Shown here in pieces: positions 24,201 to 39,300 of a stretch of 64,000 bases of DNA. This stretch comes from Hymenoscyphus infarciens (lineage: Eukaryota > Ascomycota > Leotiomycetes > Helotiales > Helotiaceae). The notes beneath the pieces are model-generated. The model saw only the letters and a program-made list of their open reading frames with translations. It made no database searches and was not told where the DNA came from. The translations under genes and the position numbers were made by a program. Where the stretch lies: the NCBI GenBank assembly GCA_001414345.1, contig LLCB01000129.1, positions 62,001 to 126,000 of the forward strand, written 5' to 3'. Each line of letters starts with the position of its first letter. The first letter of the stretch is position 1.

Positions 24201-27200
24201 TTATATCTAAACTTATTTTTAAAATAACGTCTAACTAAATTATATTAAGAGAGGTAGACTATTCTTATAAAAAGGTCTAAGTAAGTTTAGTATTAATTTA
24301 AGAGTTTAAATAATTAGATACTAAAAGAGTATATAAGTAGCTATCTACTTTAGTTTAATTATAAGTTTTTAGGTCTTACTTATATTAGGTTAATATATTT
24401 ACTTTTTAATTACTCTTTCTAGACGTAAATTAGATCTAGAAGTTAAAGTCTAATAGAAACTTCATCTATTAGACTTACTTAGCTATAAGTAGTTTAGTTA
24501 TTATAAAGTATTCTAATAATTTATAATCTAAATATATATTAATATACTTCTAATATAATATAAGTTTAAAGTGCTATTTCTTAAAAGCTTTTATAATAGT
24601 AGATAGCTCTTTATTATAAATCTCTTAGTTTAATTCGTAGCTAACTAGAACGTGTGAGTAGAACCTAATAAGATACTAAAGACTATTATATTATTATAAG
24701 AATATATCTACTATTACTTCTTTTAAAGAGTCTATTTCTACCTTTATATTATAATCGAGGTTAAAGTAATATAGTATTTAAATTATAAGTAGCTTAGTCC
24801 TTAGTATTTTAAAAGCTTCTTTATATTTAGGTATTTATAGAAATAGCTTTATAAGGTATATTATTATAGTTAGAGGTTTAGTAATTTTAGTATAACTTTT
24901 AATAAATTATTTATAAAATCCTATAAACTCTAGATAAGACTTTATACCTATTATAGTAGTAGGTTAGACCTAGTTCTATAAAGGTTCTACCTTTTTAGAA
25001 TTAACTTTAAGTCCTTTTATAGTTAAGATAAATCCTAAGTATTTAACTCTAGTAATATTAAATTTACTTTTCTTAATATCTATTTAAAGTCTTACTTCTT
25101 AGAGCTAATTTAGAACCTTCTTAACCTATTTCTTATATTCTTTAATAATATTTAAATATATTAAAATATTATCTAAGTAAGTAATATAAAAGTTATTTAG
25201 ATAGTTAATTAAGATATTATTTATATAATATTAATAAGTAGTAAAGCTATTATAGAGTCTAAAAGAGAAGACCTTATATTTATATATACTATACCTAGTT
25301 CTAAATATAGTTATCTCTTCTAAGTTAAAGTCTATTTAGATATAATAGAAAGCTTATCTAATATCTAATTTAGTAAAGATTTTAGCTATCTTTATTCTAA
25401 AAAGAAGCTTATTAATATAAGAGATTAGGTAGAGATCGTTTTAGGTTAAAGTATTTAGCTTCCTATAATTAATATAGAACTATAACTTATTACTATTAGC
25501 TTTTTTAATAAAGAGTACTAAAAAGGTAAAAGAGCTATTACTATTAATAATAAACTCTTTATCTCAGTTCTTTATAAGATACTCTTTTATAGTCTTAAGC
25601 TTTATAGTTAACTATTAATATAGAGGTAAAAAGAAGTTAAGAAGTAGCTTATTTAAAGTAATCTTATAATTATATTTATAGTAAAGAGGAAGCTTATTAG
25701 AAGCTACTTTTAAAAACATGTCTTTATAGAATAAGTAATATCTTAGGAGTTAAGTCTATATTAGAGCTCTTATCTTATTATTATCTTAGAGAAGGGCTAA
25801 TCTCTTATTAATAACCTAATCTAGCTTATAGAGGCTTATTATATAAAATTCTAAATTAAGCTGTTTTATATTATAATATATTATATTTATACTTATTTTA
25901 TAGATAAAGGAGTATAGAGTCTAGCCTTTTAAGGCTATACTAGTAGTTTATAAGAGCTTTAGACTAAAGTTAGATATTAAAATTTTAAGAGATATTATTA
26001 TAGATAGAAGTAATAACTTAACTATATTTATAAGTCTACTCTTTTTATGTCTTTCTTATTACTAAATAGTATATTCTCTTTAGTTTATATCTAACTAGTA
26101 ATTTAAAAAAGGTTTCTAGTTCTAGCTAGAAAGAGAAAGTAAAATTTCCTTATTATAGTAAAGAGTTAGAGAGTATTTAGTTAGCTAAGTAATCTAGTTC
26201 TTTAAAAAGTTCAAAAGAACTTTAAAATAGTTTAACTACTTATTACTAATAATTAGGTCTTATTATTTAAGGTCTAGGATAATAAAGAGGTAGTTATAGA
26301 TATAACGTTTATTTATATTTAGATATAGTTATATAAACTAAGTTACCTAGCTTTTAGTACTATTATTATATTTATAAATAGATACTAAATAAAGTAGTTT
26401 TTAGATCTTTAAACCTATTACTTTTAATAATTATAAAGCTAAGAGTTAATTTAGAAATAGGTACTTATTTACTTCTATATCTACTAAAGCTTATATTTTA
26501 ATACTATATCCTTATATACTAAGAGTAGTACTTATAAAGAACTATTTTCCTCTTATAAGCTTAGAAAGATTAAGTCTAGCTAGATTATATTTATATAAGC
26601 CTAGGAAGGTATTTTTATCTAAGCTTCTTTATTTTCCTCTTAACTTAGGTTAAAGTTAGAGTACTTTTTAAGTAGTTATTCTTTCTTAGGTTAATTATCT
26701 ATTTTATTAATACTAAGTAGATTAAGATAGTTAAGCTTAATATACCTAGGTTTCTTATAATTATAGTACTTTATACTAGTAAAGAGTTAATCTATAGACG
26801 AAGTCTTTAATCTTTTACTAGTAGAAGAAGGCTTAGGAGTTTAAGAAGTTTTTTAAGAAGTAGAATAAAGTCTATATAAGAGTAGTAAGAGTTTTATTAA
26901 GGAACTAGATAAGGTTTAGTTAGTATTAGACTTTTAGTATAATAAGCTTATTATAATAGGTTTTTTAATACTTATTATACTAGTTATATATAACTTAGTA
27001 TTATAGTACTATTCCTTATTTATAAATAATAAGTCTCTTACTATCTTATTAAAGTTAGTATTCTAGTACCTCTTACTATTAACTAATTAGGTTTAGAGCT
27101 AAGATATAAGCTTATCTTATATATAGTAGAACTTATCTTACTTAGATACTTTACTAAGTATTACTATACTTAAAAAGCAACTTTTAAATTCTATAAAACT

Positions 27201-28135
27201 TTCTCTTATATAACTCTTCTATTCTATTTAAAAAAACTAAAAGGCGTTCTAGGCATCCTTCTTCTTATAACTAGTTAGATAGTAGGTATTAAGAAGTTTA
27301 ATTATTTCTTTATAATCTTTAAATACTATCTTACTTATATTAGACTTATATTAGAGCTTTAAGTAGTTCTAGGCGAGTTTTATTATTATCTCTTAAATAA
27401 GAGCTTTATAAGTTAAAAGTATTTAATAATAGTTAGTATTTATATAAAGTTAATTATATATTAATATTCTTTATTACTTATATATAAGTAAAACGCTATT
27501 ATCTAAAAGTTTAATTTTCTCTATAATCTTACTTTTAATAAATTAAAGAGCTTTTAAGATACTTTTAGATTATAGGTATAGAGTAGGTTATTATAAGAAA
27601 GGAATATTAAAGTAGAGTCTTATTTATAATAATAGTTTAAAAAGATAGAAGGAGGTATTTATATAGGTTAGATAAGACTTAGACTTTAGTTATTATTTAG
27701 TAGTTATTAACTAATTTACTATACTAAGTCTAATAATTAAGTAATCTAATTATCTTACTCTAAAATTCTCTATTCTTTTTCTTAATCCTTAGCTTCTATA
27801 GCTTAGATTATACTCTATATCTTATCTATATTAGAGAAGTCCTATTAATCTCTCTAGCTTCTAAGTGTTAGGCCTTTACCTTTATTATTCTTAAGCTTCT
27901 TACTATTCTTAGAGATATAGTACTAAGTTAGAGACCTTTTAGTAGAGGCTTGACTTTATTCTCTAAAGAGAGGCTCTATACTTAGAAGTAGAGCTTAAGA
28001 GAGACTAGAGGTTACTCTAGATTCTAATATATTAAATATTAAATTAGAGAGAAGAGTAGGATTAGATTTAGAAGCCTTCTAGATAACTATTATAAGTCGA
28101 CTTATTTACTAAATCTAAGGTTATTAGAACTCTTA

Positions 28136-28498
28136 TATAATAGCACGCTATTCTGAATTGTCGGCATTCGTAAAACTGCTAATACTTCTACGACTTATAA
28201 GATAGAAGAGACTAAAGAGAGTAAGAATTAGATATTATATATTTCGCTTTAAGGTCTTATATATTTAGCTTTAAAGCTCTTATTATTTTAGTAGCTATAT
28301 TAGAAAGGACTTAGTTATTATTCTTATTAAGACTTAGTAGTCTCTAATCTCTTATATATAGATATTTATACTTAGTATAGAAGAAGAATAGTTTTTCCTT
28401 TTCTTCTATATTAGAGCTTAATATCTACTTACGTTATTTAGTCTTAAATATACTCCTATATACCTCTTCTCTTATAGTATATATTTTATACTATTATA
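28136..28498 (+). repeat. 5' LTR of gypsy element B
   Basis: 363 bp. In the stretches compared it differs from the 3' LTR by C/T and G/A changes only (for example GAATTGTCGGCATTCG against AAATTATTAGTATTCG), as RIP would produce. Confidence 0.85.
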
Positions 28499-31400
28499 TA
28501 AAAAGGAAAAACTCTTCTTTACTAGTAATAGCTTTTATAATATCTCTTTTAAGCTTATTATCGCTCTTTTTATTTCGATTTCGATTTAGCCTAGAATTAA
28601 ACTATAATAACATATCCTTAAATAGCCGGGTAATTAGAGACTACCTAGATAGCTAGTAATACTAGAGTTTAGTATCTATATAAATAGCTAGTAAAAATCG
28701 TATCTTATATATTAAGAGATTAGAATATACTAAGTATTCCTAAGAATCCTAATAACCCTCTTAGTATAAAGATTACTATATATGATTTAGATAGTTAATA
28801 ATATAAATAGTTATCTAGAAAACTCCTAAATCGCTCTCTTTATCTCCTCTTTTTTAATATTTAATATATTAGACTTAGAAGCGACTTTAAATCCCTTCTA
28901 AGCTCTACTTTAAAGCGTAGAGCCTCTTTTTAAGGAATAAAGTTAAGTATCTATAAAAAAGTCTCTAACTTAATACTACTTATTAAAGAATAAAAAGTCT
29001 TAGAGTAATAAAGGTAAAGAGGTTACTCTTAGAAGCTAGAGAGATAACTAAGACTTCTCTAATATAAATAAGATATAGAGAGTAATTTAGACTATAAAGG
29101 CTAAGGACTAAGAAAAAGATAAAAGAATTTAGTAATAAGATAACTAAATTATCTAATTAGTAGATTTAGTATAATAGATTAATAAATACTTACTAGGAAA
29201 TAATTAAACTCCTTCTTTATACTCTTTTATTATACTAGACTATCTTTAAATATAAAACTTAACTTTTAATATTCTTCTTTTATAATAATCTACCTTATAA
29301 TTATAAGCTAAAACCTTACTAAGAGCTTAATAACTTACTAAAAGTAAAATTATAGAGAAAATTAAACCTTTAAATAATAATACTTTATCTACTTATAAGT
29401 AATAAAAGATATTTATATATAATAGATTCTAAGTAAACGCTAACTATTACTATATACCTAAAACTTATAAAGCTCTTATTTAAAAGACGACTATAAAACT
29501 TACTAAGAACTACTTAGAGCTCTAATATAAGTTAGATATAAGTAATATAGCTTTTAAAGATTAATAAGATATAATTAAACTCTTTAATTCCTACTTTCTA
29601 ACTAGTTATAAGAAGGAGGATACTTAGAATAAATTTTAAGCTCTATAAATAGATAGAAAGAGTTATATAAGAGAAACTTTTTTAGATTTTAGAGTACGCT
29701 TCTTAAGTATAGCTATACTTAAGAGAATACTAGAGTTAGAAAGATTCTACTAGATATAGAATAAGATTATACTATAGTTTTAAAATAGCTCTACTTTAGT
29801 TAAGAGAGATTAGAATTATAATTTTAATAAGATAATAGTATATCTTTTAGCTCTAGATAAGAAGAAGTACTAAAATATAAAGTTATCTATAACTAGTACT
29901 ATAGCTAAACTAATTAGTATAACCTTATTATTTAAAAAGATAAGTACTTTTTAATCCTTACCTAGCTCGACTCTAAAACCCTCTCTACCCTCTTATAGAC
30001 TTAATCCTACCTCTTAGAAGATTTTATAAACTCCTAGACTATTTTCTACTAGTAAAAAATTAAAGACTATATTAATAGACTAAGTCTTTACTAGTATAAA
30101 GTATTACTATTATAATAAGCTTAGATATTTTAAATCTAATTACTTTAATCTTCCTAGTATTAATAAGATAGATAATTAACTTAAAGAAGAATAACCTTCT
30201 AAAAAGTACTCTAACTCTAAGCTAAGTTAGAAGGAAAATAAAGAGGCCTAGGTAAAAATTCCTTTTTAAGCTTATATAAATATAATCTAATTAAACTTAA
30301 CCTCTCTAAGCTTATAAGAGGAAAACAGTTCCTTATAAATACTACTCTTAGTATATAAGGATATAGTATTAAAATATAAGCTTTAGTAGATATAAGAGTA
30401 AATAGATACCTATTTCTAAATTAACTTTTAGTCTTTTAATTATCTAAAGTAATAGGTTTATAAATCTAGAAACTACTATATTTAGTATCTATTTATAAAT
30501 ATAATAATAATACTAAAAGCTAGGTAACTTAGTTTATATAACTCTATCTAAATATAGATAAACGTTATATTTATAACTACCTCTTTATTATCCTAGACCT
30601 TAGATAGTAAGACCTAATTATTAGTAATAAGTAGTTAAACTATTTTAAAGTTCTTCTTAACCTCTTAAAGAGCTAGATTACTTAGCTAGCTAATTACCTT
30701 CTAACTCCTTACTTTAGTAAGAAGATCTTACTTCTACTTTTTAGCTAGAACTAGAAACCCTTTTTAAATTACTAGTTAAATATAAATTAGAGAAAGTATA
30801 CTATCTAGTAATAAGAAAGATATAAAAAGAGTAGACTTATAAATATAGCTAAGCTATTACTCTTATCTATAATAATAACTTCTCTTAAAATTTTAACCTC
30901 TAACTCTAGTCTAAAGCCTCTTCGAACTACTAGTATAGTTTTAAAAAACTAGACTCTATACTCTTTTATTAGTAAAATAAGTACTAATACTATATACTTT
31001 AATATAAAATAACCTAACTTAGAATTTTATATAACTAGTATCTATAAGCTAGATTAGATTATTAATAAAAAGTTAGCCCTCTTTTAAGATAATAATAATA
31101 TAAGAGCTCTAATATAAGCCTAACTCTTAAAATATTATTCTTCTTATAAAGACGTATTCTTAAAAGTAGCTTCTAATAAGCTCTCTTCTTATTATAAATA
31201 TAACTATAAGATTACTTTAAATAAACTACTTCTTAACTCCTTTTTACCTTTATATTAATAATTAATTATAGAGTTTAAAGCTATAAAGGAGTATCTTATA
31301 AAGAACCTAGATAAGAGGTTTATTATTAATAGTAATAGCTCTTTTATCTCTCTAGTACTCTTTATTAAAAAAGCTAATAATAATAAGCTATAGTTCTATA

Positions 31401-34400
31401 TTAATTATAGAAAGCTTAATACTCTAATCTAAAATAATCTCTACTTAATCTCTTAAATTAATAAGCTTCTTTTAAGAATAAAGATAGCTAAAATCTTTAC
31501 TAAGTTAGATATAAGATAAGCTTTTTATTATATCTAGATAAACTCTACCTTAGAAGAGATAACTATATTTAGAACTAGGTATAGTATATATAAATATAAG
31601 GTCTTTCCTTTTAGACTCTATAATAGCTTTACTACTTATTAATATTATATAAATAACGTCTTAATTAATTATCTAGATAACTTTTATATTACTTACTTAG
31701 ATAATATTTTAATTTATTTAAATACTATTAAAGAATATAAGAAATAAGTTAAAAAGGTTCTAAGTTAGCTCTAAGAAGTAAGACTCTAAGTAGATATTAA
31801 GAAAAGTAAATTTAGTATTACTAGAGTTAAATACTTAGGATTTATCTTAACTATAAAAGGACTTAAAGTTAATTCTAAAAAGGTAGAACCTTTATAGAAC
31901 TAGGTCTAACCTACTACTATAATAGGTATAAAGTCTTATCTAGAGTTTATAGGATTTTATAAATAATTTATTAAAAGTTATACTAAAATCGCTAAACCTT
32001 TAACTATAATAATATACTCTTTAAAGTCTTTTCTATAAATACTTAAATATAATAAAGCTTTTAAAGTACTAAGAACTAGGCTACTTACTATATAAACCTT
32101 ATACTACTTTAACCTCGATTATAATATAAAGGTAGAAATAGACTCCTTAGAAAAAGTAATAGTAAGTGTTTTCTTATAATAATATAATAGTCTTTACTAC
32201 TCTATTAGGTTCTACTTACACGTCTTAGTTAGCTATAAATTAAACTAGGAGATCTATAATAAAGAACTATCTATTATTATAAAAGCTTTTAAGAAATAGC
32301 GTCTTAAACTTATATTATATTAAAAGCGTATTAACGTATATTTAAACTATAGATTATTAGAATACTTTATAATAATTAAGCTACTTATAGCTAAATAAGT
32401 TTAATAGATAGAGTTTTTATTAGACTTTAACTTTTAGATTTAATTTATATTTAAGAAGAGTAATTAAAAAGTAGATATATTAACTTAATATAAATAAGAC
32501 CTAAAAACCTATAATTAAGCTAAATTAGATAGCCGCTTATATACTCTCTTAGAACCTAATTAGTTAAACCTTTAAATTAACGTTAAACTTACTTAGATCT
32601 TTTTATAAGAATAGTCTATATCTCTTAATATAATAGATATTATTCTAGAGTTAAGTTTAGATATAATTTAGAAGTTAAAAGAAGATAACCTATACTCTTT
32701 TTAGAAAGAATATTATAAACTTCTAGATAAATACTCTATCTTACTAGATAATTTACTCCTTTTTAAGAATTAACTTTACGTTTAAAAGAATACTAAACTA
32801 TATATAAAGCTAATCTAAGAAGTCTATAACTAAGTATCTAGTACTTATCTAAGTATAAAAAAGATATATTAGTTATTAGTATAATACTACTACTAGGTTA
32901 GACTAAGTTTAGACTATAAGAGGTATATAGTAAATTATTAAGTCTATAAATACTCTTATTCTTAATAAACTAAGTAGTAAGGCTTTCTTTACCTCCTTCT
33001 AGTATCTAATAATCTTATATAGTATTTATATATAGATTTTAAATTATTCCTAAAAGATAAATATAGATTTAATACTATACTAGTATTTATTAACTAACGT
33101 AGAAAGGCTTTAGTATTAATACTCTACTACTTAACTATAGACGTTAAAGGCCTAGCTAAACTCTTTATTTAATAGATTTACTATTTTAGTTACTATCTTA
33201 AATTAATTATATCTAATTAAAGACTTTAATTTATATTATTATTTTAGACTAAATTTTATTAAATAATTAGTATTAAGCTTAAGCTTAATACTACTTACTA
33301 TAAATAAATAGATAAATAGATAGAGATAATAAACTAATATATTAATTAGAGACTAAGGCTCTTTATAAACTACTACTAAGATAACTAGAGTAAATTAATC
33401 CCTTTAATAGATAGAGTATAAATAATACTTTTATACTTATCTATTAGTATAACCTCTTATTAGCTTAAGTTTAGACTCGACTTAAGGACTTTATAAAACT
33501 AGAATATATTAAAGACATCTATTCTCTAGAAACGTCTTAACTATAATAAGGTAGTAAAAGTAGCCTAATATATATACTTTACTTAAAAGATAGTAAAAGA
33601 TAATATAAATAAGGCTTAGAAAAGAATAAAAGATAGTATAAATTAATACTAAAGAGCTATTAACTAGGACGTTAGAGATAAAGTCTACTTATCTACTAAG
33701 AATCTTAAGATAAATCGTCTTAGCTAAAAGCTTATTAAATAGTAGATAAGACCTTTTAAAATACTAGATTATATAAGATACTCTTATAAGCTAAAACTTC
33801 TAGAAGGATTATTAATTTATAATATTTTCACTTCTAATATACTATTAAAGAATCTAAATACTCTTTTACTAAGATAAGAGGCTTTAGAGCCCTTATTAGA
33901 TATTATTTAAGATATATAAGAATAGAAAGTTTAAGAAATACTTAATAATAGACTTTTTAAAAGATAGCTATAATACTAGGTAAGATAGGTTAGATATAAT
34001 TTAGATCTTACTTAGTATTTTATAGATAATTTTTAAAGTTTACTATATTATCTAAGAGACTTTTATATTAAATATCTAGAATAGCTAAGACTACTTTAAC
34101 TCCTCTCTAAATAGATTAATATATAGGAATTAAATAAGAATTAAGTAAAAGAGTAAATTTATAAAACTCTATTAATACTCTTTAATTCTAGTTACTCTTA
34201 ATAAAGAACTTATAATAAAAACCTAAGATAAAACACTAACTAGTAAGAATATTTAAAATTAATAAAGTAAAGAACTAAGACTAAGTTACTATTAAAACAG
34301 AGCTTACTAACCCTTTCTAAGCTATAGCCTCTCCTTCCTCTAACTTATTATCCTTCTCTCTACTCTTCTAAGTATAAGGAGCTCGAACTAGCTCTTTCTC

Positions 34401-35580
34401 TACCTCCTTCTTATAAGTATACTTCTTACCTTAGTAACCTCTTATAACTAGCTTAGGAGAGGACGTTTATAAACTCTTTAGATAGGCTTTAAAGAGGATC
34501 TAAACCTAGGTTTAGATAGAGGTTCTATTCTCTATAGTATAGTATAAGAACTATTAAATATTAGTAACTAAAACCCCTCTAATAAATAAGAGGTACTTAT
34601 AGTAACCTTAGTATAAAGTACTTAAGTCTCTTCTAAGAGAGCGAACTATACTTCTAAACTATTCTTTAGTACCTTTATACTAGTAATAACTAATACCTTA
34701 TCTAAGGCCTTAGTAGCCTTCTTAATAGCCTCCTTCTCCTTTTTAAGCTTAAGCTTATTAAACTCCTTCTCTATAAACTATAATAACTACTTAAGTTAGA
34801 ATAGATTTAGTATATATTTAAGATTAAACTTACTAGGATGTATATAGTATTCTACTCTATATAGTACCTATACTTCTTCGACTTTAGCTTCTTAAAAGCG
34901 TATATATAATCTCTATTTTAAGATTTTACCTAAAAGTACTAAATATAATAGACTCGATAGATAGCTAGAAGTATACTAGAAGGATATAGGAGAGGCATTT
35001 TACTATATTAGATTAGCTCTAAACTAGGCCTAATAAAGGAGGGAAAGACTTACTTTTATATATATATATATAATATATATATATATATATTCTAGGATAA
35101 AAGTTAGTATATAAGAATATATCTAATTAAAAGGTATTCTTACTATATATTATTTTAGATAAAAAGAAAAGAAGAAGAGAAATTAGAATTAGAGAAAAGC
35201 CGCCTACTAATATACTACTTATAATAATAGCTATTACTTTAAGATTATTATTTATTACTTAATAATTACTATTATAATATATAATAATAGTAAGAATATA
35301 ATAACTCTATAACAGCGTACTGCTTTCTACTTAATAGCTAATAATTAGCCTCTCTTCTATTTATATCTATTATTATATAGTATATAATAGTGAACAAAGA
35401 ACAATTATCTCTTAAAATAATAATACTACTAGCTACTAACCCTACCTCGACTACTAGATACTATAATAGTAGATAAGTTACATTCTTTATAATAATTATA
35501 TAAATAATACTCTAATTAACCTAATACTATGCTGATTAATAACCGAAGACTCGAGACGAGTCTTTTTAAAGAAGAGAGGA

Positions 35581-35943
35581 TATAATAGCACGCTATTCTA
35601 AATTATTAGTATTCGTAAAACTGCTAGTACTTCTACGACTTATAAGATAGAAGAGGCTGAAGAGAGTAAGAATTAGATATTACATGTTTTACTTTAAAGT
35701 CTTATATATTTAGCTTTAAAGCTCTTATTATTTTAGTAGCTATATTAGAAAGAACTTAGTTATTATTCTTATTAAGACTTAGTAGTCTCTAACCTCTTAT
35801 ATATAGATGTTTATACTTAGTATAGAAGAAGGATAGTTTTTCCTTTTCTTCTATATCAGAGCCTAGTATCTACTTACGTTATTTAGTCTCGAATATACTC
35901 CTATATACCTCTTCTCCTATAGTATATATTTCGTACTATTATA
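35581..35943 (+). repeat. 3' LTR of gypsy element B
   Basis: 363 bp, same length as the 5' LTR, preceded by a polypurine tract and followed by the TCTTA duplication. Directly beyond it the leader and 5' LTR of element A resume in inverted orientation. Confidence 0.85.
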
Positions 35944-36370
35944 TCTTAGGAAATACTTAGCGTATTCTAATCTCTTAATATATACTAAAACACGATTTTT
36001 ACTAACTATCTATATAGATACTAAACCCTAGTATTACTAGCTATCTAGGTAGTCTCTGATTACCTAGTTATATAAGAATATTATTATAATATTCTAAATT
36101 AAGAGTAAATTAACTTCTAAATAAAGAGTAGTAATAAGCTTAAAAGAGATATTATTAAGACTATTACTAGTAAAGAAGAGTTATTATTTTTATATAATAG
36201 TACGAAATATATATAACTATAATAGAGGTATATAAGAGTATATATAGTAGAATAACGTATATAGATACTAGGTACTAATATAGAAGAAAATAATAACTAT
36301 CTCTCTTCTATACTAAATATAAACGTTTATATATAAGAGTTTAGAAGCTTCTAAGTTCTAATAATAATAA

Positions 36371-39300
36371 CGGTAATTATCCATTTTGCCCTCTAAATGA
36401 TGATTTATACCTTAAATATCCCTTAATTAATAAATAATACCTAGAATACCCCTTGTTTTTGTACCTCTTATTTTTAGAGAGCAAAACTGTTAAAACAGGG
36501 GTATTCTAGTTAGTAAATATTTACTACTTTTACTATATATCTACACCTGTTTTTAAGTAAATTAAAACTATATACTAGGATGCCTTATAATATTCGAGTA
36601 CTAAAATCTATTCCCTCTCTATCTTCTTCTACTATTACTACTACTACTAATATACTAGCTCTTAAGTATAAGGATAAGGTAGAGCGTGAGCGACGCGTAA
36701 AGCCTCGTTGTATAATATTAAAAGAGCTTGATTAATAAAAATAATAAGATAAAGCTATTATGAATAAATTAATAGGTGATTCTATACTAGTGAATACTAA
36801 CGCTTCGAAGGACGTTATACGAATCGGTCAGGAGTAGCCTACTCTTAAGAAGGTAAAAGAGGCTATAATCGTTTATCTGATTAATCGGGACGAGTCTTAT
36901 AAGATTATAAAGTTAGATAAAGGTTGGTTTGTCCTTAAGTATAAAGTAAAAGAGATATACGAATTCTACCTACGTATTATTCTTTCTAAGAAGACTTAGC
37001 GCGTAATCCTTCGAGTATATACCCCTTACTCTTACCTAACTAATATATACCTTAATCACTGTGGTAAGAATAGTATATAATATATTCTTAATACCTACGC
37101 TAAATCTATTAATTAAGATCTTAACCTTAAGATAAAGAATTTAGTAAATAATAAGAAGTCGCTTAGCTAAGGTAACACTATACTAAATCGTTAGATATAT
37201 CGCGCTATCTAAAAGTAATATAAGAAGAGTCTTAAAGAGGAAAAGAATTCGTTTACGCTTATACTAAATTATATAAAGGTGCTCTAAGATTTAGATCCTA
37301 CTTACTATACGTGTCTTTAAATCGACTAAGAAACTATAGAATTTAAGGGCGTATTTGTTACTCTAGGACCTCTTTGTAATACTACTAAATATATCTACTA
37401 CTTTGCTAGAGTCGATACTATATATACTTGATTAAAGTTTAAGATAGTACTAGTAATTACTATTATAATTAATACTAACGATAAGATATTACTAATTTAC
37501 TAGGCGTTGTTACTAAAAGAGGACGAGAAGTTGTAGAAGTAGTACTTTATAAATATAGTATACGCCTTTTAAACTCTTTAAGTAATATATAAGAATAGTA
37601 ATAAATAGGTACTAATTAGTAACTGCTAAAAAGGCCTATAAAAGCAACTTCCGATAGCCTTTCTAAAGGCTCACGCTCTTATATATTATTAGTATATTAT
37701 AGATAATATCGCCTTTTACTATAGTAAGGAATTAAGATAACTTTAGTAGAGACTTTACTATATAAAAGATAAGAATACTTACTAGGAAACTCTATTATAA
37801 ATAGTAAAGTTTAAGAAGAAGTATAGTAATAAAACCCTCTTTGAATATGTTACTACTATTCTAACTAATATTTATTCTATATATAAGGTTATCTCTATTA
37901 AGAGACTTTCGTAATATAGCTATAATATATTAAATATTATTAAGAGTATTAACTCGATATAGAGTAAGATTTAGAATCGTCTACTAATATAACTACTTAA
38001 TAGTATATAGGATTAGATAATAAAGAAGTTTTATTTATACTATAATTCGCCCGTTAAATTTAGTAATACTAAGGTCTTGAATAAGCTATAAAAGCTCTAT
38101 CTTAAAAGGCTAGAGTATACTAAAAAGTATAAAGTTATTCCTACTAGTAGAGACGTCTACTAAGTTAATACTCCTAAAAAACATTATTACTAAGTCGACC
38201 TTAAAGAGCGTACTTACTTGTGCCTCTCTTTCTAGGATTATTAATCACCTTACTTACACGTAATTACTTATTACTAATATCTTATTATTGACGTTATATA
38301 ATTCTTTTATTATAGCTATTTACTCTTAAATTATTGTATAATATACTATTCTACTTTTAAGCCTTTCCTTGTAATTAATAAGCTTTGTTCTACTCCTAGT
38401 ATTTTACCACTACTAATTAAGCGTCATATAAGACGACTAAAAAAGGCACGTATCTGCTAAGAGTATTGACTATTAAATTGTAAGTGTTATAATTACTAAG
38501 AAGTTAGCTATAATTTAAGAACATATATAGATATACTATTAGCCTACGAGCGTATACAAAAGGTAAAAGAGGCAGTTTTTAGGGAAGATAGTAACTGATT
38601 AAGTAATAACGAGTTTAGAGACTAGGAAGTCTTCCTTAAAGATATTAACAATGATCCTCTCTACTAATTTAATCTTACTACTACTAATAAAGTACGAATT
38701 ACCTCTTATTATTAAAACCGAGTTTTAGAATCTCTTAAAGATAAGGATAAGGATAGAGATAGAGATAGTAGAGAAGAATATAAGGAGGAATTTAATAGCT
38801 TTTCTAATAGCTTAGAGGACTTTTTCCTATTATCTAAGCTACTACTAGAGGAGCTATTTAAGCTCGACGAACCCTTAATTATAAGTATAAGTAACGATAG
38901 TGAAACCGAGTAAGCTATAGAGAGCGTATAACATCGATATAATATTACTAGTAGAAGAGGAATTAATAAGCGATTTATTAAGCTAGAAGTATACTTTAAA
39001 GTTTTAAGTACTTAAGATAAGAAGGAAAAGTAACGATTAGGTAATAGTTAGAGTATAATCGATAGGTATTATTACTATATAGATCGAGAGTATATAGTAG
39101 ATATTAATAGACGTCGCCTTACGCTATTAATATTAGATTAATTATATAGAGTAAAGGTAGTAGAACAGGAGCAGGAGTAGAAGCAGGAGTAGAAGCAGGA
39201 GCAAGAGCAGGAGCAGGAGCAGAAGCAGAAGTAGAAGGATATAGACGTTTAAGGCGAAATTAGTATAGATAGTACTAAGCCGAGAATTGATCCTACTACG

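Larger units (their letters stand above)
28136..35943 (+). mobile_element. Gypsy element B (Ty3/gypsy, chromovirus-like), nested in A
   Basis: Complete insertion of 7808 bp with a perfect 5-bp duplication TCTTA at 28131-28135 and 35944-35948. LTRs 28136-28498 and 35581-35943, each 363 bp; purine tract AAAGAAGAGAGGA directly before the 3' LTR. Reading TAG/TAA as mutated Gln codons, the plus strand shows gag-like (about 29.1-30.3 kb), protease (30.3-30.7 kb), reverse transcriptase and RNase H (31.0-32.5 kb; RT box YLDN at about 31694, so YxDD has lost its last Asp to a G-to-A change), integrase (32.6-33.7 kb) and a chromodomain-like end (33.75-34.1 kb). About 1.3 kb of extra sequence lies between pol and the 3' LTR. 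It sits in the 5' leader of A, in opposite orientation. Dead element. Confidence 0.85.
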
